Assembly: GCF_900116515.1 (NCBI RefSeq)
Contig: NZ_FPBA01000030.1
Coordinates: 1 to 59,555 of the forward strand
Origin: Geodermatophilus amargosae
GTDB taxonomy: Bacteria; Actinomycetota; Actinomycetes; Mycobacteriales; Geodermatophilaceae
Direction of reading: 5' to 3'
Length of the DNA: 59,555 bases
Part shown: piece by piece, positions 37,506-51,173 of the stretch
Layout of the letters: each line of letters opens with the position of its first letter
How positions within the stretch are numbered: the first letter of the stretch is position 1
Position numbers and translations under genes: made by a program
The notes under the pieces: generated by a model
The model's database searches: none
What the model was told of the DNA's origin: nothing
Seen by the model: only the letters and a program-made list of their open reading frames with translations

Positions 37506-39547
37506 TGCCCGACCCGTCCACGTACCGCCCGGCGGTCGGGAGCATCCCCGAGAGCCCGGGCGTCTACAAGTTCCGCGACCCGAACGGCCGGGTCATCTAC
37601 GTCGGCAAGGCCAAGAGCCTGCGCCAGCGGCTGAACAGCTACTTCGCCGACGTCGCCGGCCTGCACCCCCGCACCCGCCAGATGGTGACGACGGCGGCCG
37701 CCGTCGAGTGGACCGTCGTCGGCACCGAGGTCGAGGCCCTCCAGCTCGAGTACAACTGGATCAAGGAGTTCGACCCGCGGTTCAACGTCCGGTACCGCGA
37801 CGACAAGAGCTACCCGTCGCTGGCCGTGACCCTCAACGAGGAGTACCCGCGGCTGCAGGTGATGCGCGGGCCGAAGAAGAAGGGCGTCCGCTACTTCGGC
37901 CCCTACGCGCACGCCTGGGCCATCCGCGAGACCCTCGACACGCTCACCCGCGTCTTCCCCGCGCGCACCTGCTCCAACGGCGTCTTCAAGCGGGCCGGGC
38001 AGATCGGCCGGCCCTGCCTGCTCGGCTACATCGGCAAGTGCGCCGCGCCGTGCGTCGGCCGGGTCAGCGCCGACGAGCACCGGCAGGTCGTCGACGACTT
38101 CTGCGACTTCATGGCCGGCCGCACCGACGCCATGGTCCGGCGGCTGGAGCGGGAGATGGCCGAGGCCGCCGAGGCGATGGAGTACGAGAGGGCCGCCCGT
38201 CTGCGCGACGACCTCGGCGCGCTCAAGCGGGCCCTGGAGAAGCAGGCCGTCGTCCTCGGTGACGGCACCGACGCCGACGTCGTCGCCTTCGCCCAGGACG
38301 AGCTCGAGGCCGCCGTCCAGGTCTTCCACGTGCGCGGCGGCCGGGTCCGCGGCCAGCGCGGCTGGATCATCGACAAGGTCGAGGAGGTCACCACCGGCGA
38401 GCTGGTGGAGCAGTTCCTCCTGCAGGTCTACGGCGGGGTCGACGACGCCACCGGCACCACCGAGGCCGGCGAGGCGGTGCCCCGGGAGGTGCTCGTCCCC
38501 GAGCTCCCCGACGACGCCGACGTCTACGAGGAGCTGCTCAGCGAGCTGCGCGGCTCCCGGGTGTCGCTGCGGGTCCCGCAGCGCGGCGACAAGCGCAGCC
38601 TCATGGAGACCGTCGAGCGCAACGCCAAGGAGTCCTTCGCCCGGCACCGGGTCAAGCGCTCCAGCGACCTCACCGCCCGCTCGCTGGCGCTGTCGGAGCT
38701 GCAGGAGGCCCTCGAGCTGCCCGAGGCGCCGCTGCGCATCGAGTGCATCGACATCAGCCACGTGCAGCAGACCAACGTCGTCGCCTCGATGGTCGTGTTC
38801 GAGGACGGCCTGGCCAAGAAGTCCGACTACCGGCGCTTCTCCGTGCACGAGGGCACCGACGACACCGCGGCCATGGCCGAGGTGGTCCGCCGCCGCTTCG
38901 CCCGCCACCTCAAGGAGGAGGCCGACCGGCGCGACGAGCAGGGCATCGCCGCCGAGGAGGGCCGGCCGCGCCGGTTCGCCTACCCGCCGAACCTGCTCGT
39001 CGTCGACGGCGGCGCCCCGCAGGTGGCCGCCGCGGCGCGCTCGCTGGACGAGCTGGGCGTCGTCGACGTCGCCGTCTGCGGGCTGGCCAAGCGGATGGAG
39101 GAGGTGTGGCTGCCGGGCGAGACGGACCCGGTGATCCTGCCGCGCACCTCCGAGGCGCTGTACCTGCTCCAGCGGGTGCGCGACGAGGCCCACCGGTTCG
39201 CGATCACCTACCACCGGCAGAAGCGTTCGGTCAGCATGCTGGTCTCCCTGTTGGACGACGTCCCCGGTCTCGGGGAGACGCGGCGGAAGGCGCTGATGAA
39301 GCAGTTCGGGTCCCTCAAGCGGCTGCGCGCGGCCTCGGTCGAGGAACTGACGGCCGTCCCCGGCATCGGGCGGCGCACCGCCGAGGCGGTGCTGGCGGCC
39401 GTCGCCGAGCCCGCCGAGGGGCAGTCCTCCGCCGAGGCCGCCGTGGACACGGTCGAGAGCACGACGGCCCCCAGCGGGCCGGCCGAGCGGGGCACGCCCC
39501 GCCCGGCGGCAGGGGACACCGCCGAGGTCGGCCGGGTCGCCTCGTGA
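37505..39547 (+). CDS. uvrC: Excinuclease ABC subunit C
   Basis: 680 residues from GTG 37505; the frame is open upstream, but the conserved GIY-YIG start is SPGVYKF...[15 protein letters not shown] at 14-42. Order: GIY-YIG nuclease (3' incision), a UvrB-binding UVR motif ([20 protein letters not shown]), the RNase H-like nuclease (5' incision; IECIDISH and LLVVDGG hold its acidic residues), and two helix-hairpin-helix motifs near 580-640 ([32 protein letters not shown]). A 40-residue Ser/Pro/Ala tail follows. With UvrA and UvrB it cuts the damaged strand on both sides. It leads the uvrC-rapZ-yvcK-whiA operon; its stop overlaps rapZ. Confidence 0.96.
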   Translation: MPDPSTYRPAVGSIPESPGVYKFRDPNGRVIYVGKAKSLRQRLNSYFADVAGLHPRTRQMVTTAAAVEWTVVGTEVEALQLEYNWIKEFDPRFNVRYRDDKSYPSLAVTLNEEYPRLQVMRGPKKKGVRYFGPYAHAWAIRETLDTLTRVFPARTCSNGVFKRAGQIGRPCLLGYIGKCAAPCVGRVSADEHRQVVDDFCDFMAGRTDAMVRRLEREMAEAAEAMEYERAARLRDDLGALKRALEKQAVVLGDGTDADVVAFAQDELEAAVQVFHVRGGRVRGQRGWIIDKVEEVTTGELVEQFLLQVYGGVDDATGTTEAGEAVPREVLVPELPDDADVYEELLSELRGSRVSLRVPQRGDKRSLMETVERNAKESFARHRVKRSSDLTARSLALSELQEALELPEAPLRIECIDISHVQQTNVVASMVVFEDGLAKKSDYRRFSVHEGTDDTAAMAEVVRRRFARHLKEEADRRDEQGIAAEEGRPRRFAYPPNLLVVDGGAPQVAAAARSLDELGVVDVAVCGLAKRMEEVWLPGETDPVILPRTSEALYLLQRVRDEAHRFAITYHRQKRSVSMLVSLLDDVPGLGETRRKALMKQFGSLKRLRAASVEELTAVPGIGRRTAEAVLAAVAEPAEGQSSAEAAVDTVESTTAPSGPAERGTPRPAAGDTAEVGRVAS

Positions 39548-40569
39548 GCCGTGCGCAGGACACGGGGACGACGGTCCCCGCCGGCAACGGCGCGCCGCCG
39601 GAGCCGGACGCCGAGCCGGTCGCCGAGCCGGTCGTGAGGCCCTCGAGCGAGCCGCCCGCCGGCCCGCAGTCCGACGTCCCCGCGGCGCTCGACCCGGCGA
39701 GCACCGAGCTGCCGCCGGTCGAGGTCGTCGTCGTCACCGGGCTGTCGGGCGCGGGCAAGAACAGCGCCGGGCGGGTGCTGGAGGACCTCGGCTGGTTCGT
39801 CGTCGACAACCTGCCGCCGGCACTGCTGCTGCCCATGGTCGAGCTCGGCGCCCGCGGCGACGTCCGCCGGTTCGCCGCGGTGGTCGACGTCCGCAGCCGG
39901 GCGTTCTCCAGCGACCTGCAGGAGGCCATCCGGGTGCTCGCCGGGGCCGGGCACCGGCCGCGGGTGGTCTACGTGCACGCCCGCGACGAGGTGCTGGTGC
40001 GGCGCTACGAGTCCAACCGGCGCGAGCACCCGCTGCAGGGCTCCGGCCGCATCCTCGACGGCATCACCGCCGAGCGGGCGCTGCTCACCGGCATCGCCGG
40101 CGAGGCCGACCTGTGGGTCGACACCAGCGACCTCAACGTCCACCAGCTGCGCGCCACGCTGGAGAACGCCTTCGCCCGGGAGGGCCGCACCCCGCCGCTG
40201 ACGGCGACCGTGCTGAGCTTCGGCTTCAAGTACGGGCTGCCGCTGGACGCCGACCTCGTCGTCGACGCGCGGTTCCTGCCCAACCCGCACTGGCTGCCCG
40301 AGCTGCGCCCGCACACCGGGCAGGACCCCGACGTGCGCGACTACGTGCTGGGCCAGGAGGACGCCGGGCCCTTCCTCGACCGCTACACCGAGGTGCTGCG
40401 GCTGCTCACCCCCGGCTACCGGCGCGAGGGCAAGCGCTACCTGACGCTCGCGGTCGGCTGCACCGGCGGCAAGCACCGCAGCGTCGCCATCGCCGAGGAG
40501 TTCGCCCGCCGGCTGGCCGCCGAGGGCATCGACACGGTCGCGCGCCACCGCGACCTGGGCCGCGAGTAG
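39544..40569 (+). CDS. rapZ: RapZ-family nucleotide-binding protein with altered P-loop
   Basis: 341 residues from GTG 39544 (GTGA overlap with uvrC). A 55-residue Pro/Glu-rich N-terminus precedes the kinase-like domain: [20 protein letters not shown], then FVVDNLPP. The P-loop has Asn73 where Walker A needs Ser/Thr. The C-terminal domain has [27 protein letters not shown] and [17 protein letters not shown], the ligand-binding part that senses cell-wall sugar metabolites in Gram-negatives. In actinobacteria it is always beside yvcK and whiA, but its partner RNA or enzyme is unsettled. The normal neighbours make the identity firm. Confidence 0.93.
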   Translation: MSRAQDTGTTVPAGNGAPPEPDAEPVAEPVVRPSSEPPAGPQSDVPAALDPASTELPPVEVVVVTGLSGAGKNSAGRVLEDLGWFVVDNLPPALLLPMVELGARGDVRRFAAVVDVRSRAFSSDLQEAIRVLAGAGHRPRVVYVHARDEVLVRRYESNRREHPLQGSGRILDGITAERALLTGIAGEADLWVDTSDLNVHQLRATLENAFAREGRTPPLTATVLSFGFKYGLPLDADLVVDARFLPNPHWLPELRPHTGQDPDVRDYVLGQEDAGPFLDRYTEVLRLLTPGYRREGKRYLTLAVGCTGGKHRSVAIAEEFARRLAAEGIDTVARHRDLGRE

Positions 40570-41543
40570 TGGGCGGCCCGGCAGCACCTGGAGCGGGGGC
40601 TCCACCGAAGGTGGTCGCCCTCGGCGGCGGGCACGGCCTGGCCGCCGCGCTGGGCGCCTGGCGGCAGCTCACCCCCGAGCTGACCGCCGTCGTCACCGTG
40701 GCCGACGACGGCGGCTCCTCCGGCCGCATCCGGCGGGAGATGCCGGTGCTGCCCCCTGGTGACCTCCGGATGGCGCTGGCCGCGCTCGCCGGCGAGGACC
40801 CGGGCCAGCAGGAGATGGCCCGGCTGCTGCAGCACCGGCTCGGCGGCACCGGCGTCCTGGCCGGGCACCCGGTCGGCAACCTCGTCCTCACCGGGCTGGT
40901 GGAGCTGCACGGCGGCGACACCGTCCGCGCCCTCGACGCCGTCTGCGAGCTCGTCGGCGCGTGCGGCCGAGTGCTGCCGATGGCCGACGTGCCGCTGGAC
41001 CTCGTCGCCCGCGTGCAGACCGTCGACCCCGACGACCCCGCCCGCGCCCGCACCATCCGCGGGCAGGTCGCGATCGCCTCCACACCCGGGCGGGTCCGCG
41101 ACATCCTCGTGTCGCCGCCGGACCCGCCCGTGCACCCCGACGTGCTGGCCGCCATCGCCGCCGCCGACGTCGTCTCGCTGGGCCCGGGGTCCTGGTACAC
41201 GTCGGTGCTGCCGCACCTGCTGGTGCCGCGGCTGCGCGCCGCGCTGGCCGCAACCCGCGCCCGCGTCGTCGTGGTGCTCAACCTGGAGCCGCAGCCGGGG
41301 GAGACGGACGGGTTCTCCCCGGAGGAGCACCTGAGGGTGCTGCAGGCCCATCTGGGCGGTGTGGCGCTGCACACCGTGGTCGCGGATGCGGAATCGGTTG
41401 TTGACCGCTGTGGTCTGCTGTCAGCGGTGCGCGAGTGCGGCGCCGAGCTGGTACTGGCTCCGGTCGCCGCGCCCGACGGCTCACCACGTCACGACCCCGC
41501 GCGGCTGTCGGCCGCGCTGGCATCGGTGGTCGGGGCGCGGTGA
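40569..41543 (+). CDS. yvcK: Gluconeogenesis factor YvcK/CofD-like protein
   Basis: 324 residues from GTG 40569, overlapping the rapZ stop by one base. The UDP-sugar-binding Rossmann fold begins [18 protein letters not shown] and continues [18 protein letters not shown] and [17 protein letters not shown]-like and [16 protein letters not shown] blocks follow. YvcK binds UDP-GlcNAc, and in related bacteria is needed for cell shape and growth on gluconeogenic carbon. It is third in the uvrC-rapZ-yvcK-whiA block. Complete. Confidence 0.93.
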   Translation: MGGPAAPGAGAPPKVVALGGGHGLAAALGAWRQLTPELTAVVTVADDGGSSGRIRREMPVLPPGDLRMALAALAGEDPGQQEMARLLQHRLGGTGVLAGHPVGNLVLTGLVELHGGDTVRALDAVCELVGACGRVLPMADVPLDLVARVQTVDPDDPARARTIRGQVAIASTPGRVRDILVSPPDPPVHPDVLAAIAAADVVSLGPGSWYTSVLPHLLVPRLRAALAATRARVVVVLNLEPQPGETDGFSPEEHLRVLQAHLGGVALHTVVADAESVVDRCGLLSAVRECGAELVLAPVAAPDGSPRHDPARLSAALASVVGAR

Positions 41544-41609
41544 GGGGGAACGGTCCCAACCGGTGCACCGGGAACGGTGGTGCGCGGACGGTACGAGGGG
41601 GAGAGGTGA

Positions 41610-45607
<3,998 letters not shown>

Positions 45608-45608
<1 letters not shown>

Positions 45609-46801
45609 TGCGGTCCCTCGACGACCTGCTCGCCGAGGGGGTGTCGGGCCGGCGCGTGCTCCTGCGCGCCGACCTGAACGTCCCCCTCGACAAGCAGACC
45701 CGGGCGATCACCGACGACGGCCGGATCCGCGCCAGCCTGCCCACGCTGCAGGCCCTGGGCGACGCCGGCGCCCGCGTCGTCGTCGCGGCGCACCTGGGCC
45801 GGCCGAAGGGCGCGCCCGACCCGCAGTACTCGCTGGCACCGGTCGCCGCGCGCCTCGGCGAGCTGCTCGGCGCCGACGTCCCGCTGGCCTCCGACGTCGC
45901 CGGTGACGACGCCCGGGCGCAGGCGTCGTCGCTGGCCGACGGCGGCGTCCTGCTGCTGGAGAACGTCCGCTTCGAGGCCGCCGAGACGTCCAAGGACGAC
46001 GCCGAGCGCGGGGAGCTGGCCGACCGGCTGGCCGCGCTCGCCGACGTCTACATCGACGACGCGTTCGGCGCGGTGCACCGCAAGCACGCGTCGGTGTACG
46101 ACGTCGCCCAGCGGCTGCCGCACGTCGCCGGCCGGCTGGTGGCCACCGAGCTCGACGTCCTCACCCGGCTGACCAGCGACCCCGAGCGGCCCTACGTCGT
46201 GGTGCTCGGCGGGTCGAAGGTCAGCGACAAGCTCGCCGTCATCGAGGCGCTGCTGCCCAAGGTCGACCGGCTGCTCGTCGGCGGCGGCATGTGCTTCACC
46301 TTCCTGGCCGCACAGGGCCACGGCGTCGGGAAGTCGCTGCTGGAGGCCGACCAGGTCGACACCTGCCGCCGGCTGCTGGCCGACGCGGGGGAGCGCATCG
46401 TGCTGCCGCTGGACGTCGTCTGCGCGCCGGAGTTCAGCGCCGACACCGAGACCACCGTCGTCCCGGTCGAGCAGATCCCCGACGGGCAGCTGGGCCTCGA
46501 CGTCGGCCCCCGCACGGTCGAGGCCTTCGGCGGCGAGCTGGCCGGGGCGCGCACGGTGTTCTGGAACGGCCCGATGGGCGTGTTCGAGCTGGCGCCCTTC
46601 CAGGCCGGCACCCGCGGCGTGGCCGAGGCCGTGGCCGCCGTCGACGGCCTGTCGGTGGTCGGCGGCGGCGACTCCGCCGCCGCGGTCCGCCAGCTCGGCC
46701 TCGACGAGGCGTCCTACGGGCACATCAGCACCGGCGGCGGCGCGTCGCTGGAGTACCTCGAGGGCCGGGAGCTGCCGGGCCTCGCGGTGCTGGCGGACTG
46801 A
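45608..46801 (+). CDS. pgk: Phosphoglycerate kinase
   Basis: 397 residues from ATG 45608 (TGATG overlap with gap). [12 protein letters not shown] with [20 protein letters not shown] and [17 protein letters not shown] form the substrate domain. [27 protein letters not shown] and GGGDSAAAV with [10 protein letters not shown] form the nucleotide domain. Length is usual. It makes ATP and 3-phosphoglycerate in glycolysis. Two-domain hinge and all signature residues are present. Confidence 0.97.
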
Positions 46802-46813
46802 GGAGCGACAGCG

Positions 46814-47629
46814 ATGGCACGCACCGCCCCCCGGGCGCCGCGCACCGGCCGCCGGCCGCTGATCGCGGGCAACTGGAAGATGCACATGACGCACCTGGAG
46901 GCCATCGGCCTGGTGCAGAAGCTGGTCTTCAGCCTCACCGAGAAGGACCTCGACGACGCCGAGGTCGTCGTCCTGCCGCCGTTCACCGCGCTGCGCAGCG
47001 TGCAGACCCTGGTGACCGGCGACAAGCTGCCCGTCGGCTACGGCGCGCAGGACCTGTCGGCGCACGACTCCGGCGCTTACACCGGTGAGGTCAGCGGTGC
47101 GATGCTCGCCGCGCTGGCCTGCCGGTTCGTCGTCGTCGGCCACTCCGAGCGGCGCGCGCTGCACGGCGAGGACGACGCCACGGTGGCGGCCAAGGTGCAG
47201 GCGGTCCTGCGGCACGGCCTCACGCCGATCCTGTGCGTCGGCGAGGGCCTCGACGTCCGCCGCGCCGGGCAGCACGTCGGGCACTGCACCGACCAGCTCG
47301 ACGCCGCGCTCGAGGGGCTGACGGCCGAGCAGGTCCGCGGCATCGTGCTCGCCTACGAGCCGGTCTGGGCGATCGGCACCGGCGAGGTGGCCACTCCCGA
47401 CGACGCCCAGGAGGTCTGTGGCGCACTCCGGTCGCGCCTCGACGGGCGTTTCGGCCCGGAGACGGCCGCGGTGGTCCGTATCCTCTACGGCGGGTCGGTG
47501 AAGGCCGCCAACACGGCCGGGATCCTGGCCGGGCCGGACGTCGACGGTGCACTCGTCGGGGGCGCGAGCCTCGACACCGACGAGTTCGCGCAGATCTGTC
47601 GGAGCGCCGCAGGGGGCAGCAGCAGCTAG
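46814..47629 (+). CDS. tpiA: Triosephosphate isomerase
   Basis: 271 residues from ATG 46814, 12 bases after pgk, with GAGGAG upstream. Active-site Lys22 lies in GNWKMH, His110 in VVVGHSERR and catalytic Glu182 in [11 protein letters not shown]; the phosphate loop is [15 protein letters not shown]. An extra 14 basic residues precede the usual start ([16 protein letters not shown]), as in other actinobacteria. It interconverts dihydroxyacetone phosphate and glyceraldehyde-3-phosphate, completing the gap-pgk-tpiA unit. Confidence 0.97.
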   Translation: MARTAPRAPRTGRRPLIAGNWKMHMTHLEAIGLVQKLVFSLTEKDLDDAEVVVLPPFTALRSVQTLVTGDKLPVGYGAQDLSAHDSGAYTGEVSGAMLAALACRFVVVGHSERRALHGEDDATVAAKVQAVLRHGLTPILCVGEGLDVRRAGQHVGHCTDQLDAALEGLTAEQVRGIVLAYEPVWAIGTGEVATPDDAQEVCGALRSRLDGRFGPETAAVVRILYGGSVKAANTAGILAGPDVDGALVGGASLDTDEFAQICRSAAGGSSS

Positions 47630-47650
47630 CCGCCCGCGGCCGAACGGGGG

Positions 47651-49468
47651 GTGGGGTGGGTGGGCAGTACGCTGCACGGGCCCACCCGCTCCCGGTCCTC
47701 CCGGCTGGCGGGGCTGCTGCGGGGCACCGCCGGGCGCGTGCTCGGCCTGGTCCTCGTCGTCCTGCTGGTGGTCGCCGTGGCGGTCAGCTGCAGCGGCGGC
47801 GGCAGCGACGACTCCGGCGTCCCGGTGCTCGGCGACGGCCCCGACGCCGGCGTGGACGGCGTCCGCGCACCCTCCGACGCGGCGGGCGGCACGCTGCGCG
47901 TGGTCACCAGCGAGGTCGACAGCCTCGACCCGCAGCGGTCCTACCAGCCGGGTGTCTGGAACCTCATGCGGCTCTACACCCGCACGCTGGTCACCTACGC
48001 CAGCGAGCCGGGGCGCACCGGCGAGCTGGTGCCCGACCTCGCCACCGACACCGGCACCACCCCCGACGGCGGGCTGACCTGGACGTTCACCCTCGAGCAG
48101 GGCGCGCTGTTCGAGGGCGGGGCGCCGATCACCTCCCGCGACGTCAAGTACGGCATCGAGCGGTCGTTCGCCTCCGACGTCGTCGTCGGCGGCCCCACGT
48201 ACGTCGTGGACCTGCTCGACGACCCCGACAACCCCTACGCCGGGCCCTACCAGGACGAGGCCCCGGACAAGCTGGGGCTGGCGGCGATCGAGACGCCCGA
48301 CGACGCGACGATCACCTTCCGGCTGCGGTCGGCGCAGCCGGACTTCCCCTACGTCCTGGCGCTGCCCTCGAGCAGCCCGGTGCCCGTCACCAACGACACC
48401 GGCGCCGCCTACGGCAGCGACCCGGTCTCCTCCGGCCCCTACGCGATCACCACCGTGGACGCCCAGACCGGCATCGTGCTCGACCGCAACCCCCACTGGG
48501 ACGCGGCCACCGACGAGGTCCGCACGGCGCTGCCCGACCGCGTCGTCGTCCGCACCGGCCTGTCCAACCTCGAGCGGGACCAGGCACTGCTGGCCGGCTC
48601 GGCCGACGTGGACATCTCCGGCACCGGCCTGCACGCGGCGACCGAGTCCCGGCTCGCGGAGGGTGCCGGCGGGGACGTGCCGCTGGCCGACCGCGTCGAC
48701 GACCTCACCACCGGCGCCGTGCGGCTGCTCGCGCTGCCCACCGACGTCGCGCCGATGAACGACCCCGGCTGCCGCGCCGCGGTGGCCGCCGCGATCGACC
48801 GCCGCGCCGTCCAGGAGACCGTGGGCGGGGCCGACGCCGCCGTGCGGACGTCGCGGCTGTGGCCGCGGTCGCTGGACGGCGGCCCCGAGGACCCCGACCC
48901 GGGTCCCGACCCGGACGCCGCCCGGGCCGCGCTGGAGGCCTGCGGGCAGCCGGAGGGCTTCAGCACCGTGCTGGCCGTCCCGGACGCGTCGGCGAGCGTC
49001 CTCGTCGCCGAGAAGGTCGCCGAGCAGCTCGCCGAGGTGGGCATCACCGTGGAGGTGCGGCCGCTGCCGGCGACCACCTTCTACGCCACCGACGTCGGCA
49101 GCCCGGACAACGTGGCCCGCAACGGCTTCGGCATCGTCCTGGCCACCTGGACCGCCGACTTCCCGACACCGGGCTCGTTCCTCGTGCCGCTGGTCGACGG
49201 GCGCTCGATCAGCCTGGTCGGCAACACCGACTACGCCCGGCTCGCCGACCCCGCGATCTCCGGGCTGGTGGACACCGCCCGGGCGGCCGCCGACCCGGAG
49301 GCCGCGCGCAGCGCCTGGCGGGACGTCGCGACGGCGGCCGGCGCGACCGGTGCCTACGTGCCGCTGGTGGAGACGCGGGTGCAGCTCCTGGCGGGGCAGC
49401 GGCTGCACAACGGGCTGGTCATGGAGCCCTACGCCGGCCACGACCTGGCCACCGCGGGCGTGCGCTGA
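47651..49468 (+). CDS. Peptide/nickel-type ABC transporter substrate-binding lipoprotein (SBP_bac_5)
   Basis: 605 residues from GTG 47651; a GTG at 47660 (602 residues) is an equal alternative. A basic N-terminus, one helix (VLGLVLVVLLVVAVAV) and a lipobox-like VAVSC make it a lipoprotein. The SBP_bac_5 body has GGTLRVVTSEVDSLDPQRSY, GLTWTFTLEQGALFEGGAPI with TSRDVKYGIERS, and DPVSSGPYAITTVDAQTGIV. Such proteins deliver oligopeptides or similar solutes to an ABC importer, but no permease or ATPase gene is near. It sits 21 bases behind tpiA in a glycolytic operon. Substrate unknown. Confidence 0.88.
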   Translation: MGWVGSTLHGPTRSRSSRLAGLLRGTAGRVLGLVLVVLLVVAVAVSCSGGGSDDSGVPVLGDGPDAGVDGVRAPSDAAGGTLRVVTSEVDSLDPQRSYQPGVWNLMRLYTRTLVTYASEPGRTGELVPDLATDTGTTPDGGLTWTFTLEQGALFEGGAPITSRDVKYGIERSFASDVVVGGPTYVVDLLDDPDNPYAGPYQDEAPDKLGLAAIETPDDATITFRLRSAQPDFPYVLALPSSSPVPVTNDTGAAYGSDPVSSGPYAITTVDAQTGIVLDRNPHWDAATDEVRTALPDRVVVRTGLSNLERDQALLAGSADVDISGTGLHAATESRLAEGAGGDVPLADRVDDLTTGAVRLLALPTDVAPMNDPGCRAAVAAAIDRRAVQETVGGADAAVRTSRLWPRSLDGGPEDPDPGPDPDAARAALEACGQPEGFSTVLAVPDASASVLVAEKVAEQLAEVGITVEVRPLPATTFYATDVGSPDNVARNGFGIVLATWTADFPTPGSFLVPLVDGRSISLVGNTDYARLADPAISGLVDTARAAADPEAARSAWRDVATAAGATGAYVPLVETRVQLLAGQRLHNGLVMEPYAGHDLATAGVR

Positions 49469-49491
49469 CCGGGACGCCCCGGCACTCCGGT

Positions 49492-49504
49492 TAGGCTGGG
49501 GGCG
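49492..49504 (+). promoter_or_regulatory. -10 element of a leaderless secG transcript
   Basis: TAGGCT (49492-49497) ends six bases before the GTG of secG, so transcription should begin at the start codon. No ribosome site is positioned for this GTG. Confidence 0.5.
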
Positions 49505-49737
49505 TGTTCGAACTCGTCCTCAACGTGCTGCTGGTCCTCACCAGCGTGATGCTGGTGGTGCTGATCCTGCTGCACCGTGGCAAGGGCGGCGGCCTGTCCT
49601 CGATGTTCGGCGGCGCGGTCTCCTCGCAGCTGTCCGGGTCCTCCGTCGTCGAGAAGAACCTCAACCGGCTGACGGTCATCGTCGGGTTCGTCTGGGCCGT
49701 GTGCGTCGTGACGCTGGGGATCCTGCTCAAGGTCTGA
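49504..49737 (+). CDS. secG: Preprotein translocase subunit SecG
   Basis: 77 residues from GTG 49504. Two membrane helices (VLNVLLVLTSVMLVVLILL and LTVIVGFVWAVCVVTLGILL) flank the conserved cytoplasmic loop HRGKGGGLSSMFGG with the SQLSGSSVVEKNLNR stretch. SecG joins SecYE and helps SecA cycling during protein export. It appears to have its own leaderless promoter. Downstream it carries the 3' element shared with tkt. Confidence 0.95.
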   Translation: MFELVLNVLLVLTSVMLVVLILLHRGKGGGLSSMFGGAVSSQLSGSSVVEKNLNRLTVIVGFVWAVCVVTLGILLKV

Positions 49738-49742
49738 GTGTG

Positions 49743-49792
49743 AGGACCCCGCTGCCCTCCACCGCTCGCGAGCGCGCGGCGGGACCCTGCAG
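49743..49792 (+). repeat. 3' element, copy A (after secG)
   Basis: A 50-base block from AGGACCCC to CTGCAG starting five bases after the secG stop. It matches 56722-56674 (minus) in 43 of 49 aligned positions with one gap. It continues into a 7-base hairpin (CGGGACC 49780-49786, GGTCCCG 49794-49800). It is probably a terminator-like repeat. Confidence 0.65.
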
Positions 49793-49906
49793 CGGTCCCG
49801 AACCGCAGGTCGGAGCGAAATCGTGATCGAGGGAACACCCCGCAGGCCATAGACTGCCCCGGCGGTGCGTCCAGCGCCGTGCAGGTCCGTCCACAAGGGG
49901 GCGCTC

Positions 49907-50248
49907 GTGGCTGGTGGCAACGCGATCCGGGGGACCCGGGTCGGTGCGGGTCCGATGGGTGAGGCCGAACGGGGGGAGGCAGCGCCGCGGCACCGGGTCG
50001 GTTACTGGTGCAGCTCGGGTCACGAGACCCGGGTGGCCTTCGCCGCCGACGCGGAGATCCCGGAGTCCTGGGACTGCCCGCGCTGCGGCCTCCCGGCCGG
50101 CCAGGACGCGCAGGCGCCGCCGCCGGCGCCGCGGACCGAGCCCTACAAGACCCACCTCGCCTACGTGCGGGAGCGGCGCAGCGACGCCGACGGCGACGCC
50201 CTCCTCGAGGAGGCCCTCGCCAAGCTGCGGGCCCGCCGCGGCGCCTAA
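49907..50248 (+). CDS. rbpA: RNA polymerase-binding protein RbpA
   Basis: 113 residues from GTG 49907 (AAGGGGG upstream); an earlier in-frame ATG at 49865 is unlikely. Order: the N-terminal tail (NAIRGTRVGAGPMGEAERGE), the zinc core (YWCSSGH...WDCPRCG), a basic linker, and the sigma-interaction helix (TEPYKTHLAYVRERRSDADG). RbpA binds sigma-A/RNA polymerase in actinobacteria, stabilises the open complex and affects rifampicin tolerance. Complete and typical. It ends at a bidirectional hairpin facing pgl. Confidence 0.95.
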   Translation: MAGGNAIRGTRVGAGPMGEAERGEAAPRHRVGYWCSSGHETRVAFAADAEIPESWDCPRCGLPAGQDAQAPPPAPRTEPYKTHLAYVRERRSDADGDALLEEALAKLRARRGA

Positions 50249-50262
50249 CACGCCGAACTGAC

Positions 50263-50296
50263 GGCCTCGGCGGCGCGGTACTCCGCCGCCGAGGCC
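50263..50296. terminator. Bidirectional terminator between rbpA and pgl
   Basis: A perfect 13-base stem (GGCCTCGGCGGCG, 50263-50275, with CGCCGCCGAGGCC, 50284-50296) and an 8-base loop, placed between two convergent genes. Confidence 0.75.
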
Positions 50297-50342
50297 TCCG
50301 GCGTGTCCGGGGCGAGCAGTCCCCGGCCGCCAGGATCCGCCG

Positions 50343-51173
50343 TCAGCCGGCCCCGGGCAGCCGGCTCGCCGCCGCGGCGTCGAGCAGCCAGCGGGTGGCG
50401 CGGCGGCCGCGGGCGCCGGCGGCGGGGACGTCCGTGCGGGCGGCACCACCGAGGGCCCGCGCGACGGCCTCCGCCTTGCCCTCGCCCGACACCAGCAGCC
50501 AGACCTCCTCGGCAGCGGCGATCGCGGAGAAGCCGAGGCTCACCCGCGTGGGCGGCGGCTTCAGGCAGTCCCGCACCGCGACCACCGTGCGCTCGTCGGT
50601 CGCCGCGGGGGAGTCCGGGAAGATCGAGGCGACGTGGCCCTCTGGGCCCATCCCCAGCAGCAGGAGGTCGAGGCGGGGGACCGGGCCGTCGCCGGCGGCG
50701 TCGGACAGGGCCCCGGCGTACCAGTCCGCGGCCTCCTCCGGGGTGTCGAAGCCGGCGTCGGAGGCGGGCATCGGGTGCACCCGCTCCGGCGGGACCCCCA
50801 CCCGGTCCAGGAGCGCCTCGCGGGCGCCCTTCTCGTTGCGCTCGTCGTCGTCGGCGGGCACGAAGCGCTCGTCACCCCACCAGACGTCGACCGCCGTCCA
50901 GTCGACCTGCTGGCCGGGGGCGGGCTCCGCGGCCAGTTCGGCGACGTGCCGCAGCACCGCCGTGCCGATGCCGCCGCCGGTCAGCACCACCGACGCCGTC
51001 CCGTGCACCGCCTGGGCGGCGGCCAGCCGGGCGAGGAGGGCGGACGCCACCGCCCGCGCCAGCGCCTCCGCGTCGGGCTCCACCACCACCTGGAGACCGG
51101 GGACGTCGGCGAGCGGGCCGTCGGCCGCCTCCGCCAGCGCGGCGAGGATCCGGTCCCCGGGCGGGAGCGTCAC
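50343..51173 (-). CDS. pgl: 6-phosphogluconolactonase
   Basis: 276 residues from GTG 51173, overlapping the opcA stop by four bases (GTGA); the much longer open frame upstream is a shadow of opcA. SugI/DevB fold: VVVEPDAEALARAVASALLA, SVVLTGGGIG, VDVWWGDERFVPADDDERNE and LLLLGMGPEGHVASIFPDS, the last with the catalytic His-containing G(P/E)DGH-type loop. It opens 6-phosphoglucono-lactone to 6-phosphogluconate after Zwf. It is the last gene of the pentose-phosphate operon. Confidence 0.93.
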   Translation of the reverse strand: MTLPPGDRILAALAEAADGPLADVPGLQVVVEPDAEALARAVASALLARLAAAQAVHGTASVVLTGGGIGTAVLRHVAELAAEPAPGQQVDWTAVDVWWGDERFVPADDDERNEKGAREALLDRVGVPPERVHPMPASDAGFDTPEEAADWYAGALSDAAGDGPVPRLDLLLLGMGPEGHVASIFPDSPAATDERTVVAVRDCLKPPPTRVSLGFSAIAAAEEVWLLVSGEGKAEAVARALGGAARTDVPAAGARGRRATRWLLDAAAASRLPGAG

